Source: Microbacter margulisiae
GTDB taxonomy: Bacteria > Bacteroidota > Bacteroidia > Bacteroidales > Paludibacteraceae
Assembly: GCF_014192515.1 (NCBI RefSeq)
Contig: NZ_JACHYB010000001.1
Span: 62,001-126,000 of the forward strand
Length of the DNA stretch: 64,000 nucleotides
Direction: 5' to 3'
Made by a program: the position numbers and the translations under genes. Below are positions 9,253 through 17,551 of the stretch, in pieces (position 1 is the first letter of the stretch; each line of letters begins with the position of its first letter). The notes under the pieces were generated by a model, which searched no databases, had not been told where the DNA came from, and saw only the letters and a program-made list of their open reading frames with translations.

Positions 9253-10455
9253 ATGGATGAAACAATTTCCGCAAGCCAAGAACAAGTTATTTTAGTTGGT
9301 TTAATTACGCCAGAACAAAATGAAACAAAGGCGAAGGAGTATCTTGCCGAATTATCGTTTTTAGCTGAAACGGCAGGAGCTTATCCTGTCAAGAAATTCT
9401 TTCAACGACTTGATTTCCCTAATGCAAAAACATTTGTTGGACAAGGGAAGTTAAACGAGATAAAAGAGTATATTGTCGAAAATGAAATGATTTCTATGAT
9501 TATTTTTGATGATGAATTATCGTCAATTCAATTACGTAATATAGAAAATCAGCTAGAAATAAAGGTTCTTGATCGTACAAATTTAATTCTGGATATTTTT
9601 GCAAAAAGAGCACAAACTGCACATGCTAGAACTCAGGTAGAGTTGGCTCAATACCAATATCTTTTACCACGTCTGACGCGTCTTTGGACTCATTTGGAAA
9701 GGCAACGGGGCGGAATTGGAATGAGGGGTCCTGGTGAAACTCAAATTGAAACTGACCGTCGTATTATCCTTTCAAAGATTGCTTTGTTGAAAGAGGAGTT
9801 AAAACATATTGATAAACAAAAAGCTACGCAAAGAAAGAATCGTGGTAAGTTGGTACGTGTGGCTTTGGTAGGCTATACTAATGTGGGAAAATCCACATTA
9901 ATGAACCTTTTGAGTAAATCAAGTGTATTTGCTGAAGATAAGCTTTTTGCGACGTTAGATACTACAGTAAGAAAAGTCATTATAGAAAATCTTCCCTTCC
10001 TTCTTACTGATACGGTTGGTTTTATCCGGAAACTTCCGCATCATTTGGTTGAATCATTTAAATCGACCTTGGATGAGGTGAGGGAGGCCGATTTATTGGT
10101 GCATATTGTTGATATTTCTCATCCTAATTTTGAAGAACAATATGACATAGTCACCAAAACTTTATTAGAGATAAATCATATAGAAAAACCGACGATTGTT
10201 ATTTTCAACAAGATAGATTCTTTTTCTTATTCACCTAAGGCATCCGATGATTTATCTCCTCTTACACTGGAGAACTTTAGTTTAGAGGATTTACAGCAAA
10301 CGTGGATGTCTAAAATTCATCACGATTGCCTATTTATATCAGCTAAAGACAAATTAAATATAGAGCATCTCAAAGAAGTTCTTTACAAAAAGGTAAAAGA
10401 AATTCATGTGACCCGATTCCCTTATAATGACTTTTTATATCAAAATGATTTTTAG
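9253..10455 (+). CDS. hflX: GTPase HflX
   Basis: HflX is a ribosome-associated GTPase that splits or rescues stalled ribosomes under stress. The 400-residue protein has the N-terminal HflX domain, including GRGKLNEIK-like FVGQGKLNEIKEY near residue 57 and RRGGIGMRGPGE-type QRGGIGMRGPGETQIETDRR around 150-168. The G domain follows, with P-loop GYTNVGKST near residue 207, TDTVGF as G3 and NKID as G4. It starts 15 nt after the tonB terminator and stands alone. Length and motif order are normal. Confidence 0.93.
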   Translation: MDETISASQEQVILVGLITPEQNETKAKEYLAELSFLAETAGAYPVKKFFQRLDFPNAKTFVGQGKLNEIKEYIVENEMISMIIFDDELSSIQLRNIENQLEIKVLDRTNLILDIFAKRAQTAHARTQVELAQYQYLLPRLTRLWTHLERQRGGIGMRGPGETQIETDRRIILSKIALLKEELKHIDKQKATQRKNRGKLVRVALVGYTNVGKSTLMNLLSKSSVFAEDKLFATLDTTVRKVIIENLPFLLTDTVGFIRKLPHHLVESFKSTLDEVREADLLVHIVDISHPNFEEQYDIVTKTLLEINHIEKPTIVIFNKIDSFSYSPKASDDLSPLTLENFSLEDLQQTWMSKIHHDCLFISAKDKLNIEHLKEVLYKKVKEIHVTRFPYNDFLYQNDF

Positions 10456-10515
10456 CAAGATAAAGACATTTAGTGAGATACATTTGATAGTCCTTTTATA
10501 ATAATTTATTGACAT

Positions 10516-11424
10516 ATGCAGCCACGTTTCTTACAGTATGGAGATAAAATTGCTATTATATCTCCTTCCAGTCCTATTGATCCTCAATTGATTGACCATA
10601 CAATCAGTATTTTGCAAGAATGGGGACTTGAACCCATTGTGGGTGAAAATGCCCTGAATATTTATGGCCGATTTGCCGGTACAAAAGAAGAACGGATTTC
10701 TGATCTTCAGTGGGCTCTTAATTCAAAAGATATCAAAGCTATTTTGTGCAGTAGGGGCGGATACGGTTTGATTCAAATCATTGATGATGTTGATTTTGCA
10801 CATTTTGAACTCTATCCAAAGTGGATGATTGGGTTTAGCGATATTACAATTTTGCATTCAGCTGTGGCAGCTTATGATATTGCATCGATACATGGAAGTA
10901 TGTCCAAATATTTATGTGAAAATAGTGAGTCAGCTGAATTATTGCGGAAATTTTTATTTGGAGAAATTCCTGATTATACAATTCCTTCTAATGCTTTGAA
11001 CAGAAACGGAATGGCTACAGGCAACATTATAGGCGGAAATCTTTCTGTCTTAAGTGGGTTGAGAGGTACTCATTTTGAGCCCGATTGTGCTGGTAAAATT
11101 TTGTTTATCGAGGATATTGGGGAAGAACCTTACAACATTGATCGAATGTTGCATAATTTAAAATTAGGCGGTATTTTTGAAGAAATATCTGGATTGATAG
11201 TGGGATATTTTACTGAATACGAAGAAGATCCACAGATGAAGGCAACGCTACCTGAATTGATTTATAGTATTGTAAGTGAGTACAATTTCCCCGTTTGCTT
11301 TAATTTTCCAGCGGGGCATAATCCATTACACTATCCTTTATTTTTTGGTATTCCAGCTACACTTCATGTTAAAGATGAAGAAGTTACGCTTGAATTTATT
11401 TCTCGAAAAAAATCTCTGGATTAA
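10516..11424 (+). CDS. LD-carboxypeptidase, peptidase family S66
   Basis: LD-carboxypeptidases of family S66 trim the terminal D-Ala from murein tetrapeptides during cell-wall recycling. The 302-residue protein shows the family's Ser-Glu-His triad contexts: GFSDITILHSA near residue 115, IEDIGEEPYNIDRMLHNL near residue 198, and FPAGHNPLHYPLFFG near residue 270. SRGGYGLIQIIDDVDF near residue 75 is also typical. It lies 60 nt after hflX. No signal peptide is evident, in keeping with cytoplasmic recycling enzymes. Confidence 0.9.
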   Translation: MQPRFLQYGDKIAIISPSSPIDPQLIDHTISILQEWGLEPIVGENALNIYGRFAGTKEERISDLQWALNSKDIKAILCSRGGYGLIQIIDDVDFAHFELYPKWMIGFSDITILHSAVAAYDIASIHGSMSKYLCENSESAELLRKFLFGEIPDYTIPSNALNRNGMATGNIIGGNLSVLSGLRGTHFEPDCAGKILFIEDIGEEPYNIDRMLHNLKLGGIFEEISGLIVGYFTEYEEDPQMKATLPELIYSIVSEYNFPVCFNFPAGHNPLHYPLFFGIPATLHVKDEEVTLEFISRKKSLD

Positions 11425-11492
11425 ATCAAATATTCTTTGTTTTTTTAAGTAAATAAACAACAAATTATGTCGTTCCATTCTCAATCATTGGT

Positions 11493-11500
11493 TATCTTTG
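11493..11500 (+). promoter_or_regulatory. -7 box (TATCTTTG) upstream of ppdK
   Basis: This consensus -7 octamer is in the 265-nt spacer between the LD-carboxypeptidase gene and ppdK, 190 nt before the ppdK start. A long AT-rich leader would result. No -33 element was identified. Confidence 0.45.
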
Positions 11501-11689
11501 GGAAAAAATTGCAGTATGCATGCATATTTTCGTAGGAGTAGATTTTTGACTTTCAATGAAATAAAATAACCTTTTAATAAGAGTTTGCACGAGAACAAAC
11601 CATCGGCTTTTTACTATATTCATAACATATAAATTGAAAACGCGCAAATCAATATATTCTAATTTCAATAAACACATATTCAAATAATT

Positions 11690-14410
11690 ATGAGTACTAA
11701 AAATGTTTACTTCTTTGGCAATAAAGCTGCCGAAGGGAACGGAAAAATGCGAGATCTTTTAGGTGGTAAAGGTGCTAATCTGGCTGAAATGAATCTTATT
11801 GGAATTCCTGTGCCTCCCGGATTTACAATTACAACAGAAATTTGTAATGCTTATTTTCAAGTGGGTAAGGATAAAGTAGTTGATATGATCCGCAATGAAG
11901 TGGAATCGGCTATGAAACGCGTTGAGGACGCTGTGAACGGTCCAAAATTTGGTGATAATAAGAATCCGTTGTTAGTTTCTGTTCGTTCCGGAGCTCGAGC
12001 TTCAATGCCGGGAATGATGGATACGATTTTAAATCTTGGATTAAATGATGACGCTGTTGAAACATTGGCTGCTAAAAGCGGAAATCCTCGTTTTGCATGG
12101 GATTCTTATCGTCGTTTTATTCAAATGTATGGAGACGTCGTGTTGGGTATGAAGCCTGAGAATAAAGAATCTGAAGATCCTTTTGAAGTAATCATTCATC
12201 AAGTTAAAAAAAATAAAGGTGTTGTTAGTGATACAGAATTGGAGGCCAGTGATTTAAAAGAGCTAGTAGTTCAGTTTAAAGCTGCCGTAAAACAAAATAC
12301 AGGCAAAGATTTTCCAATTACTGCATGGGAGCAACTTTGGGGTGCTATAATGGCTGTATTTGATAGCTGGATGAATGACCGCGCAATTTTATACCGCAAA
12401 CTTAATAAAATTCCTGCCGATTGGGGAACTGCGGTTAATGTACAGGCAATGGTATTTGGTAACATGAGCAATACATCTGCTACAGGCGTTGCCTTTACTC
12501 GCGATGCAGCGACCGGCGAAGATATCTTCAACGGTGAATATTTAATTAATGCCCAAGGTGAAGATGTTGTTGCGGGTATCCGTACTCCGCAACAGATTAC
12601 GCTTGAAGGCTCACGTCGATGGGCTGCTATGCAAAATATCAGTGAAGATGACCGTAAGGCAAAATATCCTTCTCTGGAAGAAACGATGCCTGAAGCTTTT
12701 GCTGAATTGAATAACATTCAGGAGTTGCTGGAGAACCATAATCATGATATGCAAGATATTGAATTTACTATTCAGGAAGGTAAGGTTTGGTTATTGCAAA
12801 CGCGTAACGGAAAACGTACTGGTGCTGCAATGGTTCGTATTGCTAACGAAATGTTAAAGCAAGGCATGATTGACGAAAAGACAGCGTTGTTACGCATAGA
12901 ACCGCAAAAGCTGGATGAACTGCTTCATCCTGTTTTTGATCCGAAAGCGATTAAAGCTGCGAAAGTGGTCGCTAAGGGGCTACCTGCATCACCTGGTGCT
13001 GCCAGTGGACAGATTGTATTCTTTGCTGATGAGGCTGAGGAGTGGGCAGAAAAAAGACATCATGTGATTTTAGTTCGTATTGAAACATCTCCTGAAGATT
13101 TACGCGGAATGCACGTTGCCCAAGGAATTCTTACCGCTCGCGGCGGGATGACCTCTCACGCTGCTGTTGTCGCTCGTGGGATGGGTAAATGTTGTGTTTC
13201 CGGTGCAGGTGAAATTAATATTGATTACAAAGCCCGTACAATTGAAATGCGAGGTAAAACCTATAAGGAAGGAGATTGGATTTCATTAAACGGTTCTACA
13301 GGTGAAGTTTACGAGGGTAAAGTGAATACGGTAGATGCTTTGGTCAGTGGTGACTTTGCTGATGTCATGGTACTAGCCGATAAATATACAAAAATGGATG
13401 TCCGTACTAACGCGGATACTCCTAATGATGCCAGAGTAGCTCGTGGTTTTGGAGCAAAGGGAATTGGTCTTTGCCGTACTGAACATATGTTCTTCGAAGG
13501 CGATCGTATTAAAGCTATGCGTGAGATGATTCTTTCCAAAACAGAAAAAGGACGTCGGGTAGCTTTACAGAAATTACTTCCTATGCAACGTTCCGATTTC
13601 GAAGGAATCTTTGAAGCCATGGATGGATATGGTGTGACGATTCGGTTACTTGATCCACCTCTTCATGAATTTGTTCCTCATCAATTAGCTACACAAAAAG
13701 AGTTGGCTGATGATATGGGGCTGACTTTGGACGAGGTAGTTGCAGCATGTCATTCGCTTGAAGAATTCAACCCAATGTTGGGTCACCGCGGTTGTCGTTT
13801 GGGAAACACATATCCTGAAATTACAGAAATGCAGGCTCGTGCTATTATAGAAGCTGCTATCAACATGCAAGATAAAGGAATAGAAGTACATCCTGAAATC
13901 ATGGTGCCTCTTGTTGGGGTTGTAGAAGAATTGAAGCTGCAAGCCAAGATTATTAATGAAACGGCAGAAGCCGTGTTCAAAGAACGTGGCAAACGTATTG
14001 CCTATAAGATTGGGACAATGATTGAAGTACCCCGAGCTGCTGTTACAGCAGGGCGCATTGCTGAAATAGCAGAATTTTTCTCATTTGGTACCAATGATTT
14101 AACTCAAATGACATACGGTTATTCGCGTGATGATGCTGGTAAATTCCTGAAGATTTATCAGGATCTTGGTATCCTGAAAAACGATCCTTTTGAAGTATTG
14201 GATCAGGAAGGTGTTGGAGGCTTGATGAAACAAGCTGTTACAGCTGGTCGTCAGACGAAACCGGAATTAAAAGTGGGGATTTGCGGTGAGCATGGTGGGG
14301 AACCTTCATCTGTTGAATTCTGCCATACGTTAGGTATGAATTATGTAAGCTGTTCCCCTTATCGTGTGCCTATTGCCCGTATAGCAGCAGCTCAGGCGGC
14401 AGTGAAATAA
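11690..14410 (+). CDS. ppdK: pyruvate, phosphate dikinase
   Basis: PPDK interconverts pyruvate, ATP and phosphate with phosphoenolpyruvate, AMP and pyrophosphate. The 906-residue protein has all three parts: an N-terminal nucleotide-binding domain (GGKGANLAEM near residue 26, SVRSGARASMPGMMDT near residue 100), the swivelling phosphohistidine domain (GGMTSHAAVVARGMG around residue 485, catalytic His) and the C-terminal PEP/pyruvate barrel with GICGEHGGEPSSVEFC near residue 865 and the catalytic Cys in NYVSCSPYRVP. Length matches the bacterial family. It follows a long leader with a -7 box and ends at a terminator, so it is monocistronic. Confidence 0.96.
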   Translation: MSTKNVYFFGNKAAEGNGKMRDLLGGKGANLAEMNLIGIPVPPGFTITTEICNAYFQVGKDKVVDMIRNEVESAMKRVEDAVNGPKFGDNKNPLLVSVRSGARASMPGMMDTILNLGLNDDAVETLAAKSGNPRFAWDSYRRFIQMYGDVVLGMKPENKESEDPFEVIIHQVKKNKGVVSDTELEASDLKELVVQFKAAVKQNTGKDFPITAWEQLWGAIMAVFDSWMNDRAILYRKLNKIPADWGTAVNVQAMVFGNMSNTSATGVAFTRDAATGEDIFNGEYLINAQGEDVVAGIRTPQQITLEGSRRWAAMQNISEDDRKAKYPSLEETMPEAFAELNNIQELLENHNHDMQDIEFTIQEGKVWLLQTRNGKRTGAAMVRIANEMLKQGMIDEKTALLRIEPQKLDELLHPVFDPKAIKAAKVVAKGLPASPGAASGQIVFFADEAEEWAEKRHHVILVRIETSPEDLRGMHVAQGILTARGGMTSHAAVVARGMGKCCVSGAGEINIDYKARTIEMRGKTYKEGDWISLNGSTGEVYEGKVNTVDALVSGDFADVMVLADKYTKMDVRTNADTPNDARVARGFGAKGIGLCRTEHMFFEGDRIKAMREMILSKTEKGRRVALQKLLPMQRSDFEGIFEAMDGYGVTIRLLDPPLHEFVPHQLATQKELADDMGLTLDEVVAACHSLEEFNPMLGHRGCRLGNTYPEITEMQARAIIEAAINMQDKGIEVHPEIMVPLVGVVEELKLQAKIINETAEAVFKERGKRIAYKIGTMIEVPRAAVTAGRIAEIAEFFSFGTNDLTQMTYGYSRDDAGKFLKIYQDLGILKNDPFEVLDQEGVGGLMKQAVTAGRQTKPELKVGICGEHGGEPSSVEFCHTLGMNYVSCSPYRVPIARIAAAQAAVK

Positions 14411-14429
14411 TGAACTAACAATTTTTTAG

Positions 14430-14459
14430 AAAACCGTCTTGCATTCGTGAGACGGTTTT
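14430..14459 (+). terminator. Rho-independent terminator after ppdK
   Basis: A 10-bp perfect stem (AAAACCGTCT at 14430-14439, complement at 14450-14459) with a 10-nt loop is followed by TTTTTCTTTT-type sequence 20 nt after the ppdK stop. Confidence 0.85.
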
Positions 14460-14547
14460 TCTTTTATGTACTAAAACAAATTATTGGAAAATTCTGACTA
14501 GTCCTAAAAAACCGTTACAGGTTTATTGAACAAAAATACTCTTTTTA

Positions 14548-15420
14548 TCAAACCTTATCAAGGCTAGCCTTGATAAGGTTTTGCTTTTTATAATTTCTAA
14601 TTTTTATTTCTTTTTGGCAGTGCATCTGTTCAGGTGTTTTCATGTAACACGACCAGTGTGGCCTTTGTGTATTGTAAATATGAACAGCATCTTCTACCAA
14701 TAATTTCATTGTTTTGATATCTACCAGATAATCCTCCAGAAAAAACTCCTGTTTTAATATCCCATTTACCCTCTCAGCTATCGCATTGGCATAAGGGTCA
14801 TAATGCTCAGTCATACTTGGTATAATCTTTTTCTTTTTCAATACATTTTGATAATCGTTACTGCAATACTGTAATCCTCTATCCGAATGATGGATCAGTT
14901 TGTTTTTATATTTTTTTTGTTTAATGGCCATGTTTAATGCTCTCAAAGAACCTTCAGTGGACAAACTATTAGAAACATCATAACCCATGATCTTTTTGGA
15001 ATATGCATCTGTAACTAATGCCAGATAACAGTTCCTGTCCCTGCCCCCGATATAAGTTATATCCGATACCCAAACCTGTTCGGGATGGGTCAGTTCTATA
15101 TCTGCCACCAAATTCTTGTGCTTTCTAAAACGATGGTGGGAGTCTGTGGTTATACGATAATTTCTCTTTGGTTTAATCAACATCTGATTAGCCTTTAGTA
15201 TAGATAGAAACTTGTCACGGCCAACATGTAATTCTATTAATGGTTCATAAAGAAGATAATATAACTTCCTGAATCCTATTCGGGGCATATTTTTCCGTAT
15301 GGGACGAACCATTGTTAATACTTGCTCTGCCTTGTCCTGTTTCTTCTGTTTTGACCTACAATAACGATAATAAACCTGTCTACTTACCCCGAGCAATCCA
15401 CAGGTGGAGGTTTTGCTCAC
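14548..15420 (-). CDS. IS3-family transposase OrfB (DDE integrase domain)
   Basis: The 290-residue protein has an N-terminal HTH_21-like region (about residues 40-95) and an rve integrase core. The catalytic triad contexts are visible: Asp in VWVSDITYIGG, Asp in LIHHSDRGLQY, and Glu in YANAIAERVNGILKQEF. The ORF starts with GTG and overlaps orfA by 4 nt (GTGA), in the -1 frame, so OrfB may be made by coupling or as an OrfAB fusion through frameshifting. Its last codons form one arm of a perfect 32-bp palindrome. Confidence 0.92.
   Translation of the reverse strand: MSKTSTCGLLGVSRQVYYRYCRSKQKKQDKAEQVLTMVRPIRKNMPRIGFRKLYYLLYEPLIELHVGRDKFLSILKANQMLIKPKRNYRITTDSHHRFRKHKNLVADIELTHPEQVWVSDITYIGGRDRNCYLALVTDAYSKKIMGYDVSNSLSTEGSLRALNMAIKQKKYKNKLIHHSDRGLQYCSNDYQNVLKKKKIIPSMTEHYDPYANAIAERVNGILKQEFFLEDYLVDIKTMKLLVEDAVHIYNTQRPHWSCYMKTPEQMHCQKEIKIRNYKKQNLIKASLDKV
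14550..14581. terminator. perfect 32-bp palindrome at the end of IS3 orfB; likely two-way terminator
   Basis: Two 16-nt arms (AAACCTTATCAAGGCT and its complement) meet with no loop. The palindrome encodes the last residues of OrfB. On the plus strand it is followed by TTGCTTTTT, on the minus strand by TGATAAAAAG, so termination could work in either direction and block transcription entering the element from ppdK. Confidence 0.7.
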
Positions 15421-15821
15421 TTTGTTTTCTTGGCTGAATCGGTCGACTGTTCGGGTAAAGAGTTTTTTCGGATAGAGATATTGTACTCTTTTTCTGCCAT
15501 ATCAACCATCATGTCAAAGAAAGCTGCTTTCATATCAGATTGCTCTGCCTGTTTTTCTAAAAATGCTTTTTGCTTTTCTAAAACATTGATCTTTTGATCT
15601 TTACTTTTTGGCATATTACCCGGCGTTTGATTTTCCCAATCAAAGGTACCATATTTTCTGAGCCAACCAACTACTGTGGATCTTCCCTGTATACCATATT
15701 TCTTCGTAGCTGATGTGACTGAGATGTCTCCTCGTTCTATCTCTGAAATAATCGATAATTTTAAGGACATGCTATAATCCTTTTGAGTGCGCTTTACATA
15801 CTGATTCTTAATTCCTCCCAT
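15417..15821 (-). CDS. IS3-family transposase OrfA (helix-turn-helix)
   Basis: OrfA is the DNA-binding partner of the IS3 transposase. From ATG 15821 it has 134 residues, with a helix-turn-helix segment around residues 15-55 (LKLSIISEIERGDISVTSA..., then YGIQGRSTVVGWLRKYG) and a predicted leucine-zipper-like helix around 75-110 (INVLEKQKAFLEKQAEQSD). The frame stays open to 15935, but that part lies outside the inverted repeat and inside the preceding 59-codon gene, so the start within the element is preferred. Confidence 0.88.
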   Translation of the reverse strand: MGGIKNQYVKRTQKDYSMSLKLSIISEIERGDISVTSATKKYGIQGRSTVVGWLRKYGTFDWENQTPGNMPKSKDQKINVLEKQKAFLEKQAEQSDMKAAFFDMMVDMAEKEYNISIRKNSLPEQSTDSAKKTK

Positions 15822-15878
15822 TATTTTACGCTTTTTGTGTAACGCTATTTCAGGACGAGACATTCCAATGAAAAGAAA

Positions 15879-15904
15879 AAGGGTGCCACGTGCGCAACAC
15901 CCTT
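15879..15904 (-). terminator. Rho-independent terminator of the 59-codon gene
   Basis: Read on the minus strand, a 7-bp stem AAGGGTG/CACCCTT encloses a 12-nt loop and runs into TTTTTCTTTTC. It starts 7 nt after the stop codon at 15911. The IS3 element inserted just beyond its T tract. Confidence 0.75.
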
Positions 15905-15910
15905 GATTTT

Positions 15911-16090
15911 TTACTTTTTCGGTGACCAATAACAACGTTTAGGTGATTCGATAAGACCTTCAGTTTTGAGTTGATTCATTACTTTATCGACCACTTTACG
16001 GTCCATGCCAGTCAGTTCTACAATTTTTCCTGCATTTACCGGTTCGCCTGCCTGCTTCATAGCATCTAAAATTTGATCTTTAGCTTCCAT
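15911..16090 (-). CDS. small winged-helix-like DNA-binding protein (59 residues)
   Basis: The frame runs from ATG at 16090 to TAA at 15911. The product begins MEAKDQILDAMKQAGEPVNA and continues with GKIVELTGMDRKVVDKVMNQ, then LKTEGLIESPKRCYW, ending in SPKK. This is the layout of a minimal winged helix: helix, turn, recognition helix, beta wing. Similar stand-alone proteins are common in Bacteroidota and are usually labelled transcriptional regulators or MarR/ArsR-like. Support comes from a consensus -7 box at 16142-16149 on the same strand and a terminator directly after the stop. Its target is unknown. Confidence 0.8.
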   Translation of the reverse strand: MEAKDQILDAMKQAGEPVNAGKIVELTGMDRKVVDKVMNQLKTEGLIESPKRCYWSPKK

Positions 16091-16141
16091 AAAAATAGTT
16101 TAAGTCTTGGTTGTTTTTCAATGAATGATGTTATCCATTTG

Positions 16142-16149
16142 CAAAGATA
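16142..16149 (-). promoter_or_regulatory. -7 box (TATCTTTG) for the 59-codon winged-helix gene
   Basis: On the minus strand the octamer TATCTTTG is followed by CAAATGG, 52 nt before the ATG at 16090. No clear -33 TTTG was found. Confidence 0.55.
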
Positions 16150-16384
16150 AGATCATACGGAAGAAAAAGACATCGTTATTTGCTAAATTTATATCTCATA
16201 GAATAGTTCAAAAATAACATTCTGGTAAAAACGCCTCAATCATCGATTTTTACACACTTTCAATACTGTTTTTGTAGTATATCGAATATAAGAAAAATGC
16301 ATATTTACTATGTAGATTGATTTGTATCTCTTGCATTTCAATACATTGCCTCACCCTAAATGTAGTTAAATCTCCCTGTCTGTT

Positions 16385-16416
16385 ATTGCTTTTCCTCCTT
16401 CAAAATAGTATCTTTG
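16385..16416 (+). promoter_or_regulatory. Bacteroidota-type promoter of the 2-oxoacid dehydrogenase operon
   Basis: A -33-like ATTG (16385-16388) and a consensus -7 TATCTTTG (16409-16416) are separated by 20 nt. The same two-part arrangement with the same spacing is seen before ffh. The E1 alpha start lies 47 nt downstream. Confidence 0.65.
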
Positions 16417-16462
16417 ATTTAATAGTCATTATTAATTCAATGTATTTTAAACTATATTCAGT

Positions 16463-17551
16463 ATGATTTTTGATGAATTCGATCCGAAAGAAGATAAAAT
16501 CTTTAGACTTATTGATAACGAAGGCCAGGTGCTTAATGCGTCTTTGATGCCTGATTTAGATGATGAAATCATTGTCAAGGCATATAAAGAAATGCTTTTT
16601 GCCAGAGTAGCTGATGAAATGGCGGTCTCCTACCAGCGGCAGGGACGTATGTACACTTATCCTCCCAATATGGGACAGGAAGCCATTGCTGTTGCTGCAG
16701 GTTTGGTAATACGACATGAAGATTGGCTTGTACCTGTTTTTCGTGAATTGGGCACTTGGCTGGCTAAGGGAGTAAGCTTAAAAGAGATTTTTTTATATTA
16801 CATGGGGAATGAAGCTGGGAGTAATTTCAAGAATGCACATCATGTATTGCCGTTTTCTATTCCCATTGCTTCCCAGGTGCAGCATGCTGTGGGCATCGGT
16901 TATTCCATAAAATTGAAGAAAATAGATGAAGTTGCTTTCACCTTTGTGGGGGACGGAGGAACTTCCGAGGGGGACTTTAGCGAAGCGCTTAATTTTGCCG
17001 GTGTATGGCAGGTGCCGGTAGTGTTTACCATCCAAAATAACCAGTATGCTATTTCCGTGCCTGTGCGCAGTCAAACCAAATCGATCAACCTGGCTATCAA
17101 ATCATATGCTTTTGGTATTCCGGGCATAAAAGTGGATGGGAATGATTTTTTTGCCATGTTTTTGGCTTATAAGGAGGCGCTTGAATATGCAAGAGCCGGT
17201 AACGGTTCCGTACTTATTGAGGCGTTGACTTATAGAAAGGGTTCCCATACTACCTCGGATGACCCGACAAAATACAGGGATAAAGGAGAGGAAACCGAAT
17301 GGGCCAAAGCTGATCCGATCATCCGATTAAAAAAATACATGGATCACAAAGGGATCTGGAAAGAAGACGAAACCGCATTGATTGAACAATATCGGACGGA
17401 AGTTGACAAGCAGTTTGAGGAAGCGGAACATTTCACACCTTATCAGCTGGAGGATGTTTTCCAGCATACTTACGTGGACATGCCGGATGATTTGAGACGA
17501 CAAAAATTGGAATATGAACAGTTTCTAACTTGGAAGGAGAACAGAAAATGA
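16463..17551 (+). CDS. pdhA: 2-oxoacid dehydrogenase E1 component, alpha subunit
   Basis: E1 alpha and beta decarboxylate a 2-oxoacid (pyruvate or branched-chain) using thiamine diphosphate and pass the acyl group to the E2 lipoyl arm. The 362-residue protein has the thiamine motif from GDGGTSEGDF (about residue 158) to NNQYAIS (about residue 193), and the phosphorylation-loop-like KGSHTTSDDPTKYR near residue 260. Its stop overlaps the E1 beta start as ATGA. The genes for E1 alpha, E1 beta, E2, E3 and lipoate ligase follow in order on one strand. The specific substrate is not certain; the symbol reflects general family membership. Confidence 0.88.
   Translation: MIFDEFDPKEDKIFRLIDNEGQVLNASLMPDLDDEIIVKAYKEMLFARVADEMAVSYQRQGRMYTYPPNMGQEAIAVAAGLVIRHEDWLVPVFRELGTWLAKGVSLKEIFLYYMGNEAGSNFKNAHHVLPFSIPIASQVQHAVGIGYSIKLKKIDEVAFTFVGDGGTSEGDFSEALNFAGVWQVPVVFTIQNNQYAISVPVRSQTKSINLAIKSYAFGIPGIKVDGNDFFAMFLAYKEALEYARAGNGSVLIEALTYRKGSHTTSDDPTKYRDKGEETEWAKADPIIRLKKYMDHKGIWKEDETALIEQYRTEVDKQFEEAEHFTPYQLEDVFQHTYVDMPDDLRRQKLEYEQFLTWKENRK

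Larger units (their letters stand above)
14495..15862 (-). mobile_element. complete IS3-family insertion sequence, 1368 bp
   Basis: Imperfect terminal inverted repeats can be aligned over about 25 bp: TGACTAGTCCTAAAAAACCG begins the left end at 14495 and TGTCTCGTCCTGAAATAGCG is read inward from the right end at 15862; both continue with TTACA. A 3-bp direct repeat TTC flanks the element (14492-14494 and 15863-15865), the duplication size usual for this family. Inside are orfA and orfB in the usual -1 arrangement on the minus strand. The element sits between the ppdK terminator and the terminator of the 59-codon gene, so it disrupts no gene. Both ORFs look intact. Confidence 0.93.
16091..16462. 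other. 372-bp divergent intergenic region with promoters on both strands
   Basis: This AT-rich spacer separates the 59-codon gene (minus) from the E1 alpha gene (plus). A minus-strand -7 box lies at 16142-16149 and a plus-strand promoter at 16385-16416. No other gene or hairpin with strong support is seen. Confidence 0.6.

Noticed and set aside
15822..15935. Longer form of the IS3 OrfA starting at 15935
   Set aside because: This extension lies outside the inverted repeat, passes through the terminator and overlaps the 59-codon gene in another frame.
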